A stretch of 6,903 nt of DNA from Pseudolabrys sp. (GTDB lineage: Bacteria > Pseudomonadota > Alphaproteobacteria > Rhizobiales > Xanthobacteraceae), in contig JAFAQJ010000304.1 in the NCBI GenBank assembly GCA_019246455.1, positions 1 through 6,903 on the forward strand, written 5' to 3'. Positions 1-5,050 of the stretch are shown piece after piece (positions within the stretch are counted from its first letter, which is position 1; each line of letters starts with the position of its first letter). The position numbers and the translations under genes were made by a program. The notes beneath the pieces were generated by a model. The model saw only the letters and a list, made by a program, of their open reading frames with translations, searched no databases and was not told the DNA's origin.

Positions 1-2
1 TG

Positions 3-386
3 CGCGGTCGCGTGGTGGAAGGCCCCTTGGCGGGCTCGGATCTCGACAGTCTCGATCCGGCGCGATTGGCCGAAATGCTGACCTCGGTCGACGATGAAAG
101 CCGCCAGCTATTGATGGCGTATCTTGACCGCCGGCAGCCCGGCTGGCGTGAACACGCGGATCGTGACGCGACAGCGGGGCGCGGCAGCAGCGCTACGTCC
201 AGCGGCAAAATGACTGAGGAGGAGGCCTACCAGATCCTTGGCGTAGCGCCGGGGACGAGCGTCGAGGAGATCGGCCGTGCTCATCGCACGCTGATGAAGA
301 AACTCCATCCCGACCAGGGGGGATCGACGTATCTCGCGGCCCGCGTCAACGAGGCCAAGGAAGTCCTTACGCGCCGCCATCGCTGA
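3..386 (+). CDS. DnaJ-domain protein, C-terminal part (5' end outside window)
   Basis: The reading frame is open to the left edge and ends at TGA 384-386, so only the C-terminal ~127 residues are visible. The last ~58 residues (from about position 210) form a J domain with the diagnostic His-Pro-Asp triplet at 306-314. It is preceded by a basic helix II (RTLMKK) and followed by a short glycine-rich turn and helix III. J domains stimulate the ATPase of an Hsp70 (DnaK-type) partner. A C-terminal J domain without zinc-finger or DnaJ C-terminal substrate domains marks this as a specialised J protein, not canonical DnaJ. The layout recalls alphaproteobacterial proteins with an N-terminal membrane region and a C-terminal Tim14/DjlA-like J domain, but the N-terminus is not visible here. 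The GTG codons at 12 and 15 lack a Shine-Dalgarno sequence, and coding clearly continues upstream, so neither is likely the true start. The gene converges on the carboxypeptidase 106 bp away. Confidence 0.88.
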   Translation, partial: RGRVVEGPLAGSDLDSLDPARLAEMLTSVDDESRQLLMAYLDRRQPGWREHADRDATAGRGSSATSSGKMTEEEAYQILGVAPGTSVEEIGRAHRTLMKKLHPDQGGSTYLAARVNEAKEVLTRRHR

Positions 387-492
387 GTACTCCAAACGGT
401 TCTCAGCGGCTCAAGGGTACTCTGGCGGACGCATCCCCTTATTGTTGTTGGCGTGCGTTATCCCACGCGCCTGGTAAACGAACCGGTAAATT
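387..492. other. Convergent intergenic gap, no canonical terminator seen
   Basis: This 106-bp gap lies between the ends of the J-domain gene and the carboxypeptidase gene. I find only weak hairpins: GAGTAC 385-390 against GTACTC 417-422 with a 26-nt loop, and GCGTG 451-455 against CACGC 464-468 with an 8-nt loop. Neither is followed by a T-run on either strand, so termination here may be Rho-dependent or inefficient. Confidence 0.5.
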
Positions 493-2070
493 TCAGTTCT
501 TCAGCAACATGCAGGGGATTTCCCCCCGCTTGAGCGAGGCGCAAACGGCCTCGGCCTGGTCCTTGTCGAGGCCTGCAAAACGGGCCCGAAACAAGGTTTT
601 GTTGCCCTTGGAGGCGCGCTCGGTGAACGGATCGGCGTTGCCGAGCAGCTCTTTGGCGGCCTTCTGCGCGACCGCAAGACGTTCTTTGGCCTCGGCTTCG
701 TCATCGAAGGCACCGATCTGAATGATGTAGGTGCCGCGCGGCTTGGTTGCGGCCGGTGCCGGGGCGGGCACGCTATCGCCGGCCGAAGCCACTTTGACCG
801 GTGCAGCGGGCGGAGAAACAACGGGCGCAGCATTCCCCGGCACAGTCAGCACACCGAGAACACCGGGTTTGGCTCCCGGCGGGCGCGGCGGTAGCGAGGC
901 TTCAGCCTTCACGGTCGCGACCGTAGTGACTGGCGCACTCGACGCGGGCATCGGCAACAATTTTTGCTGTGGGGCGGAAACGCTAGCGAGGGTCGGTCCG
1001 GTCGCGGCGGATTTCACCAATACGGTCTTCACTGCATTCGGTCTGATAGGATCGGTCGAGCCCATCGGTGGCCCGGATTGCGCAACGGGCGCGGGGGCTT
1101 CCTTGAGCACTTCGGGTTTTGGTTCAGGCTTGAATTCGGCCTTCGCCTCGGCCTTCGGCGTCTTCAAGTCGGCAACCGTCGGAGTTGCAGCTTTCGCCGA
1201 CGCCATATGGAAATATTTCTCGATCAGGCCGACCATGCGGGCATCGCGCCACGACGCAGTGCGGCCACCGAACACAGCGGCAACGATGCGCTTGCCACCG
1301 CGCTTGACCGAGGTGACGAGGTTGAAGCCCGATGCATTGGTATAGCCGGTTTTGATGCCATCGACGCCTTCGACTTCGCCGAGCAGCTTGTTGTGGTTGC
1401 GCATCGCGCGGCCGCGGAATTCAAAGCTGCGCGTCGAAAAGTATTTGTAGTAATTCGGAAAGCGGTCCTGGATCGCTTTTCCGAGCGCGGTCATGTCGCG
1501 CGCGGTAGTGATCTGTTCGTCGTCCGGCAGGCCTGACGCGTTGCGATAGAGCGTATGCGTCATGCCGAGCTCGTGCGCTTTCTTCGTCATCATGCGCGCG
1601 AATTCGGGTTCGCTGCCGCCGAGCGCTTCGGCGACGACAACAGCGACGTCGTTCGCCGACTTCGTAACGATGGCCCGGATCGCCGGCTCGACTGCGATTG
1701 TTTCGCCGGGCTTGAGGTTGAGCTTCGAGGGTGCCTGCGCGGCGGCGTGCGCCGAGACTTCCATCGGCGTATTGAGCTTGATTTTGCCGGCCTCGAGGTT
1801 TTCGAACAGCAAATAGAGCGTCATGATTTTGGTCAGCGACGCGGGATGACGCGGGCTGTCGGCGTCGGCCGACTGCAACACCGCCCCGGTATTGGCGTCG
1901 ATGACGATCGATGCATAGGCCGGCTGATAAGATTCGGACGGCGGCGCGCGGTGATGATGGCGCCGCGCATCGGCGGGTGAGGTGAGAACGGCAGAGGCGA
2001 CGAGAATGGCGGTAACGATGAGCGCGCCACAACGCACGGTCTGCCGAACGGCGGCTTTCGCACGCGACAT
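493..2070 (-). CDS. D-alanyl-D-alanine carboxypeptidase (PBP5-type, peptidase S11) with C-terminal SPOR domain
   Basis: This 525-residue serine DD-carboxypeptidase should remove the terminal D-Ala from peptidoglycan pentapeptides in the periplasm, limiting cross-linking. All three active-site motifs are present and correctly spaced: SLTK at residues 78-81 (nucleophile S78, base K81), SAN at 138-140 and KTG at 240-242. The N-terminus has a basic start, a hydrophobic core (about 15-30) and an Ala-x-Ala type cleavage site after about residue 35, so it looks exported by Sec. After the catalytic domain (to about 290) comes a ~150-residue linker rich in Pro, Ala, Lys and Val. A SPOR domain follows (about 446-523), which in other proteins binds glycan strands stripped of stem peptides at the division septum. 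It contains two cysteines (C510, C520) that could form a disulfide. The usual PBP5 C-terminal amphipathic anchor is absent and seems replaced by SPOR. The start is supported by a GGGGGAAGG stretch (minus strand, 2074-2082) just upstream of the ATG. Family assignment is firm; which Dac paralogue it is cannot be told, so no symbol is given. Confidence 0.95.
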   Translation of the reverse strand: MSRAKAAVRQTVRCGALIVTAILVASAVLTSPADARRHHHRAPPSESYQPAYASIVIDANTGAVLQSADADSPRHPASLTKIMTLYLLFENLEAGKIKLNTPMEVSAHAAAQAPSKLNLKPGETIAVEPAIRAIVTKSANDVAVVVAEALGGSEPEFARMMTKKAHELGMTHTLYRNASGLPDDEQITTARDMTALGKAIQDRFPNYYKYFSTRSFEFRGRAMRNHNKLLGEVEGVDGIKTGYTNASGFNLVTSVKRGGKRIVAAVFGGRTASWRDARMVGLIEKYFHMASAKAATPTVADLKTPKAEAKAEFKPEPKPEVLKEAPAPVAQSGPPMGSTDPIRPNAVKTVLVKSAATGPTLASVSAPQQKLLPMPASSAPVTTVATVKAEASLPPRPPGAKPGVLGVLTVPGNAAPVVSPPAAPVKVASAGDSVPAPAPAATKPRGTYIIQIGAFDDEAEAKERLAVAQKAAKELLGNADPFTERASKGNKTLFRARFAGLDKDQAEAVCASLKRGEIPCMLLKN

Positions 2071-2168
2071 GCGCCTTCCCCCAACCCCACCTAGTGCGGT
2101 GCTACCGCTTGTTTCGATGTCCCTTAAACCCGATAGAGAGGGCCAAAATAGGACGGTAGGTCAGCACG

Positions 2169-2184
2169 GTTTACAAATTCTTAA
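2169..2184 (-). promoter_or_regulatory. CtrA-like box
   Basis: Read on the minus strand, TTAA-N7-TAAAC differs at one base from the alphaproteobacterial CtrA consensus TTAA-N7-TTAAC. It lies about 100 bp upstream of the carboxypeptidase ATG and about 50 bp upstream of the phasin -35. CtrA controls many cell-cycle and envelope genes in this class, so a role at a septal hydrolase gene is plausible. The surrounding DNA is AT-rich, so chance is a real alternative. I could not identify a convincing -35/-10 pair for the carboxypeptidase gene. Confidence 0.28.
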
Positions 2185-2220
2185 GGTAATCCCCTAGATT
2201 TTAAAGGACTTTTCGCGCTG

Positions 2221-2234
2221 CAACAATTTTGTTG
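2221..2234. repeat. 14-bp perfect palindrome overlapping the phasin -35
   Basis: CAACAA and TTGTTG flank a TT centre. The right arm provides the first three bases of the TTGACT -35 element, so a protein bound here would compete with RNA polymerase. It may be an operator half or part of a larger PhaR-type control region. Function is inferred from position only. Confidence 0.5.
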
Positions 2235-2259
2235 ACTTTATTGTGCAGTGCAGTATATT
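2232..2259 (+). promoter_or_regulatory. Sigma70-type promoter of the phasin gene
   Basis: TTGACT (2232-2237) and TATATT (2254-2259) are separated by 16 bp, each one base off the housekeeping consensus. Transcription would start near 2266, giving a leader of about 70 nt before the ATG at 2335. This also argues against a longer protein starting at the in-frame codon at 2248, which lies inside the promoter. Confidence 0.75.
2243..2253. promoter_or_regulatory. Candidate PhaR operator in the phasin promoter spacer
   Basis: The spacer between -35 and -10 contains TGC-AGT-GCA (2244-2252), extended on the right to GCAG. PhaR, the repressor of phasin and other polyhydroxyalkanoate genes in alphaproteobacteria, is described as binding TGC-rich sites of the form CTGC-N3/4-GCAG. 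The match is seven of eight defined bases (G instead of the first C). A further CTGC lies at 2218-2221. A repressor here would block polymerase directly and be released when the polymer accumulates. The site is seen; its binding by PhaR is inferred. Confidence 0.5.
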
Positions 2260-2305
2260 AACGTCATTAGCCGGTTAGAGGCCGGGTTTAGGAATTCGCT
2301 CAAAA

Positions 2306-2319
2306 GGCTCCGAGGAGCC
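2306..2319 (+). promoter_or_regulatory. Hairpin immediately before the phasin ribosome binding site
   Basis: GGCTC and GAGCC form a five-pair GC-rich stem around a CGAG loop (six pairs if the loop is two bases). The stem ends two bases before the Shine-Dalgarno sequence. In the mRNA it could stabilise the leader or help keep the binding site open; it is not followed by a T-run, so it is not a terminator. Confidence 0.45.
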
Positions 2320-2320
2320 G

Positions 2321-2327
2321 GGAAGGA
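2321..2327 (+). promoter_or_regulatory. Shine-Dalgarno sequence that decides the phasin start
   Basis: GGAAGGA lies 7 bases before ATG 2335, which is normal spacing. It selects this start over the in-frame upstream codon at 2248. Confidence 0.8.
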
Positions 2328-2334
2328 ACCCATC

Positions 2335-2664
2335 ATGGTCAAGAATTTTGAAGACCTTCAACAGGTCGGAAAAGACAACGTCGAAATCGCGATGAAATCG
2401 TTCGATGCTCTCACCAAGGGCAGTCAGGCGATTGCCGTCGAAGTTGCGGATTACTCGAAGAAAGCGTTCGAAACTGGCACCGCCGCGCTGGAAAAGCTGT
2501 TCGGCGTGAAGTCGCTCGACAAGGCGATCGAACTCCAGACCGATTACGCCAAGAGCGCCTATGAAGGTTTCGTCGCCGAGGCGACCAAGCTCGGCGAGCT
2601 CTATGCCGATCTCGCCAAAGAGGCTTACAAGCCGTATGAGACGCTGCTCGCCAAGGCGAAGTAA
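2335..2664 (+). CDS. Phasin (polyhydroxyalkanoate granule-associated protein, Phasin_2 type)
   Basis: The 109-residue protein is almost entirely predicted amphipathic helix, rich in Ala, Lys, Glu, Leu and Tyr, with no signal peptide or membrane segment. Its pattern fits the small Phasin_2 family: an N-terminal FEDLQQVGKDN segment, a central KAFETGTAALEKLFG segment and a C-terminal YAKSAYEGFVAEATKLGELY helix. Phasins coat polyhydroxyalkanoate (usually polyhydroxybutyrate) granules in the cytoplasm, limit coalescence and help control granule number and size. A promoter with a PhaR-like site directly upstream supports a role in polymer storage. The gene is monocistronic, bounded by its own promoter and a strong terminator. 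Rhizobiales genomes often carry several phasin paralogues, so this one may be general or specialised; no polymer synthase gene is in the window. Confidence 0.9.
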   Translation: MVKNFEDLQQVGKDNVEIAMKSFDALTKGSQAIAVEVADYSKKAFETGTAALEKLFGVKSLDKAIELQTDYAKSAYEGFVAEATKLGELYADLAKEAYKPYETLLAKAK

Positions 2665-2726
2665 TTCGGCGAAGCAACTCTTTTACCGAATTTGTAGCGT
2701 CGCGTCGTAGCGTTGCGTTGAAAGCC

Positions 2727-2758
2727 AAGCCCGGCCATTTCGGCCGGGCTTTTGTTTT
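2727..2758 (+). terminator. Rho-independent terminator of the phasin gene
   Basis: A perfect 10-bp GC-rich stem (2727-2736 with 2742-2751) closes a five-base ATTTC loop and runs into TTTT, then G, then TTTT. It lies 62 bases after the phasin stop. On the minus strand it falls 24 bases beyond the end of the TadG-like gene, but there the following T-tract is short, so it may serve that gene only partly. Confidence 0.9.
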
Positions 2759-2775
2759 GCGAAGCGACGTGCCTT

Positions 2776-4173
2776 CTAGTTGGCGACGCGCAGCTTGGAC
2801 AGGTTCGTACCAATCTGCGTGAACACGTCGGCGATGCCTGAAGACGAGGTCAGCAAATAGAACTTGTCACTTGTGCTGGCGCAGTTCTGCAACAGCGTCG
2901 AGGTCGGGTCGCCGTCGGTATTGACCTGAATGGTGTAGAGGATGTTGGTTGTGGACGCCGCCTTGAAATTGGCGCAGGTCAGCGCCTCGCGGGCGTCGAT
3001 CTTAGCGTCATCGGACGAGCCGACGCTGCCACCGTCGCCATACCAGCGGTTCTGGGTGTTGAGGCCGTCGGTGAGCAGGATCATGACGTGCTGATACGTG
3101 TAGTTCGAATCCTCGGCCGGAGCCGAGAACGGACCGAGACCGGTCAGCGATGCCCAGCCGACCTGCAGGCCGATGTTTTGATTGGTCGCACCGCCAGGCT
3201 GCATGCTATCGACGAGGCTCGATAGCGACGACCAACTATAGGTCAATCCCATAGCCTGCGGGAGGGTGCAGTAGTTCCAACCACCGATCGAATAGTCGAC
3301 CGCTGGATACTTCGATGCCGCGACGCTACTGTTGATAGCAGTGACGTTGGTGTCGTAGTTGTTGGTGGTATCTGGGCCGGTCAGATTGCCGCGGTCGGTG
3401 ATGCATCCCTTCCACGACGATTTTTGCGACGATGAGTAAGTAGTCCACGTCCCGCCATCAGCTGAGCAGTGGGCTTTCGTCCAGTCGTAAGCCGTTGTCC
3501 AACCACCTGAGCAGCTGCCGTAGTCTGACCAGTCGAGCCAGGACTGGCCGTTGTTCGAAGAACCGACATTGACGACGGTGGTGAACGGGATGATCGAGAC
3601 GTAGACATCGCCGTTGGTGCTCGCCGCCGACTGAAGTTGATTGAGCAGGCTATGCGTCGCGCTTTTAAGCGCGGTCATTTTGCCGTAGTCGGCCATCGAA
3701 CCGGTATTGTCGAGCACGAGTGCAACGCGCAGCCGCGTATTGCCCCATTTCGACGTGGCCGTTCCGTTGATGGTCATTTGCCGGATGCCGATGGCGCTCA
3801 TCAGGCCGGTGTCGACGGTCGCGCTGCCGTTGACGACGACCTGGGAGCCGCTGCTGCTCGTATAGGTGGCGCTGATGGCGATATTTTTGGCTTCCGGGCG
3901 GGTGAACAGCGCCGTGAAATAATTGAGCGCCTTGGTCTGCAGGTCAGCGTTGGACAGCGTGGCGGCGTCGCGCGCCAGCATCAGCGCGGTCGAGTCGAGC
4001 GCGTTTTGCATTGCGGCGCGCACGGAATTGCCGTGGCTGAAGTCGACGGCAGCGCCGACGACGCCAATCACCGGCAACGTGGCGATCGCGAAGGTGATGG
4101 CGACGTTGCCGGCGCGGTCGCGCACGAATTGCCGGAATTTGTCACGCCAGGCCGCGATCGAATTCGCCATCAT
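2776..4173 (-). CDS. TadG-like membrane-anchored protein with von Willebrand factor A domain
   Basis: This 465-residue protein starts with a short basic cytoplasmic segment, then a hydrophobic helix at about 23-45 (NVAITFAIATLPVIGVVGAA) and the downstream pattern typical of TadE/TadG pseudopilin-like N-termini (AVDFS, then an Ala-rich helix with RAAMQNALDSTALMLAR). A VWA domain begins near residue 147. Its metal-ion-dependent adhesion site is recognisable as DNTGS at 155-159, a likely threonine at 330 (GATNQNIGLQ) and LLTDG at 366-370. Between the first and later motifs lies a ~100-residue Trp/Ser/Thr/Asn-rich insertion (about 205-305) with most of the cysteines (C221, C236, C257, C302; also C400, C431). 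TadG proteins belong to tight-adherence (Flp) pilus loci, but no tad/cpa genes are visible here, so this is an orphan or distant paralogue; role in adhesion or envelope is inferred. Two adjacent ATGs occur (4171-4173 and 4168-4170). A GAGGTG (minus strand, 4178-4183) sits 4 and 7 bases away respectively, so the second may be the real start. Confidence 0.88.
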   Translation of the reverse strand: MMANSIAAWRDKFRQFVRDRAGNVAITFAIATLPVIGVVGAAVDFSHGNSVRAAMQNALDSTALMLARDAATLSNADLQTKALNYFTALFTRPEAKNIAISATYTSSSGSQVVVNGSATVDTGLMSAIGIRQMTINGTATSKWGNTRLRVALVLDNTGSMADYGKMTALKSATHSLLNQLQSAASTNGDVYVSIIPFTTVVNVGSSNNGQSWLDWSDYGSCSGGWTTAYDWTKAHCSADGGTWTTYSSSQKSSWKGCITDRGNLTGPDTTNNYDTNVTAINSSVAASKYPAVDYSIGGWNYCTLPQAMGLTYSWSSLSSLVDSMQPGGATNQNIGLQVGWASLTGLGPFSAPAEDSNYTYQHVMILLTDGLNTQNRWYGDGGSVGSSDDAKIDAREALTCANFKAASTTNILYTIQVNTDGDPTSTLLQNCASTSDKFYLLTSSSGIADVFTQIGTNLSKLRVAN

Positions 4174-4304
4174 GGTGCACCTCGGGTGCCGGAGAAGTGG
4201 AAAATTTGACAGCGAACCTAAATGTCGACGTTGAAAAGGAGGTAAAGCTGATTGCAGAAACTCGGGGGTATCCGCGCCGATGAAACGTGAGCCATCGCGC
4301 GTGC

Positions 4305-4319
4305 TTAGCGAATCGCTAA
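4305..4319. repeat. 15-bp palindrome centred on GAATC
   Basis: TTAGCGA and TCGCTAA are perfect inverted arms around a single A. The centre reads GAATC (4310-4314), a GANTC site, the target of the cell-cycle methyltransferase CcrM in alphaproteobacteria. It may be an operator for the TadG-like gene or clpS; the binding protein is unknown. Confidence 0.5.
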
Positions 4320-4343
4320 TCGCGGGGGCTGGCGCGGCGCATG

Positions 4344-4354
4344 GCTTGAGATCA
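4344..4354 (+). repeat. Direct repeat copy 1, GCTTGAGATCA
   Basis: Identical to the 11 bases at 4398-4408, with starts 54 bp apart. This copy contains CTTGA, like a heat-shock -35, but no matching -10 follows at 17 bp. Confidence 0.55.
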
Positions 4355-4397
4355 CCGGTTTTTTGGGGAAAAGCGGCTTCCGGGCGCCCCGAATCCA

Positions 4398-4408
4398 GCT
4401 TGAGATCA
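4398..4408 (+). repeat. Direct repeat copy 2, GCTTGAGATCA
   Basis: Second copy of the 11-bp repeat. It supplies the -35 of the candidate heat-shock promoter. Its TGAGAT also pairs with ATCTCA at 4423-4428, so the promoter lies within an inverted repeat with a 16-bp centre. Confidence 0.55.
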
Positions 4409-4427
4409 GGTAACCAATCATTATCTC
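4399..4427 (+). promoter_or_regulatory. Candidate RpoH (sigma32) promoter for clpS-clpA
   Basis: CTTG at 4399-4402 (in CTTGAGA) is followed after 17 bases by ATTATCTC (4420-4427). The alphaproteobacterial RpoH pattern is CTTG-N17/18-CYTATNTG. The core YTATNT matches; the flanking first C and last G do not. clpA and clpS homologues are commonly under heat-shock control, which fits. Transcription would begin near 4433, leaving about 220 nt before ATG 4655. A sigma70 reading fits worse because no -10 lies at the right distance from TTGAGA. Confidence 0.4.
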
Positions 4428-4457
4428 AGCCCGCGTCGGGACGTTCGTAAGCCTCCG

Positions 4458-4480
4458 ATTTGTCCCGGAACGGAACAAAT
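4458..4480. repeat. Imperfect inverted repeat in the clpS leader
   Basis: ATTTGTCCC (4458-4466) and GGAACAAAT (4472-4480) pair at eight of nine positions around GGAAC. GGAAC also occurs twice in tandem (4467-4471, 4472-4476). It lies about 25-50 bases after the proposed clpS transcription start, so it could act as an operator or an RNA hairpin. No T-run directly suited to termination follows. Confidence 0.4.
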
Positions 4481-4654
4481 TTTGCAGGATTTAGCGATGG
4501 CAATGGGGGCGGGGCGCTCTTTATGATGGTTGGGCCTTTCGTGTTCGGGGACGACTTACGGCACGACGAAGCCATGCGTGGAATCTTGCCTGCGGGCCTG
4601 TCTGCATCGCCGGATCTTATCGGAACGGGCCGTCAATGCGGCAATGCGGCGCGG

Positions 4655-4993
4655 ATGGCGAACGACGACCGCAAGCGCAAGAACGGCGATAACGGCGGTC
4701 CCGGAACCGCGGTCATCACCAAGACGCGGCCACAGACCAAGAAGCCGTCGCTCTATCGCGTTCTGATTCTCAACGACGACTACACGCCGATGGAGTTCGT
4801 CGTTCATGTGCTGGAGCGCTTCTTCAGCAAGGATCACGAGGCGGCGACGCGCATTATGTTGCATGTGCATCACCACGGAATCGGCGAATGCGGTGTCTAT
4901 ACCTATGAAGTTGCAGAAACGAAGGTGACGCAGGTGATGGACTTCGCGCGTAAACACCAGCATCCTTTGCAATGCGTCATGGAAAAGAAGTGA
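4655..4993 (+). CDS. clpS: ClpS, ATP-dependent Clp protease adaptor
   Basis: The 112-residue protein has a flexible charged N-terminus (about 1-30) and the compact ClpS core. The [15 protein letters not shown] segment (39-53) carries the N-degron pocket residues N40, D41 and D42 and gatekeeper M46. H72 in MLHVHHHG corresponds to E. coli H66. The [20 protein letters not shown] segment (85-104) is the conserved C-terminal half. ClpS binds substrates with bulky hydrophobic N-terminal residues and delivers them to the ClpA N-domain for degradation by ClpAP; it also changes ClpA substrate choice. The MxxFV and KHQHPLQC forms fit ClpS1, the clpA-linked copy in alphaproteobacteria, not ClpS2. The frame extends upstream, but ATG 4655 gives the usual family length; its ribosome site is weak, so a start at 4574 cannot be excluded. 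clpA follows after 57 bp, implying an operon. Confidence 0.95.
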   Translation: MANDDRKRKNGDNGGPGTAVITKTRPQTKKPSLYRVLILNDDYTPMEFVVHVLERFFSKDHEAATRIMLHVHHHGIGECGVYTYEVAETKVTQVMDFARKHQHPLQCVMEKK

Positions 4994-5050
4994 ATCTCAA
5001 GGCGAGGGGCGTTCGAGAAGCCAAGAAATGAAACTGGAAGTGAAAATCTG

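Larger units (their letters stand above)
4174..4654. other. 481-bp region between divergent TadG-like gene and clpS
   Basis: No convincing gene is seen. From left to right it holds: the TadG-like Shine-Dalgarno (minus, 4178-4183); AAAGGAGGT at 4235-4243, followed 8 bases later by a TTG-started 12-codon frame (4252-4290); a 56-codon ATG frame at 4280-4450 lacking a good ribosome site and unlike anything I recognise; a 15-bp palindrome; an 11-bp direct repeat; an RpoH-type promoter candidate; and an imperfect dyad at 4458-4480. The frame of clpS is open back to TTG 4460, with further in-frame ATGs at 4523, 4526 and 4574. Its third-position GC before 4655 is only about 60 percent for the last 27 codons, lower than in the conserved part. 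I found no good promoter for the TadG-like gene. Confidence 0.6.

Noticed and set aside
451..468. Hairpin between convergent genes as a terminator
   Set aside because: Only five pairs with an eight-base loop and no T-run on either strand.
731..1536. Long plus-strand frames (up to ~200 residues) opposite the carboxypeptidase gene
   Set aside because: They lie antisense to a gene with all its catalytic motifs, have low-complexity Gly/Ala or Arg-rich translations and no family features; typical GC-rich shadows.
1421..2032. 203-residue minus-strand frame overlapping the carboxypeptidase
   Set aside because: It is a shifted frame of the same strand; very Arg-rich and without recognisable domain.
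2248..2334. Upstream in-frame extension of the phasin
   Set aside because: The codon at 2248 lies between the -35 and -10 of the proposed promoter and would not be in the mRNA; ATG 2335 has a good ribosome site.
3637..4234. Plus-strand frames opposite the TadG-like N-terminus
   Set aside because: Antisense shadow of a well-supported coding region; no motifs or ribosome site.
4280..4450. 56-codon ATG frame upstream of clpS
   Set aside because: No proper Shine-Dalgarno, Ser/Gly/Arg-rich composition, no recognised family, and it overlaps the repeats and proposed promoter. Kept only as a note.
4467..4476. LexA box (GAAC-N7-GAAC type)
   Set aside because: The two GAAC units are one base apart instead of seven.
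4467..4493. EcfG general-stress promoter (GGAAC-N16/17-CGTT) before clpS
   Set aside because: GGAAC occurs twice, but the bases at the right distance are GATT or GCGA, not CGTT.
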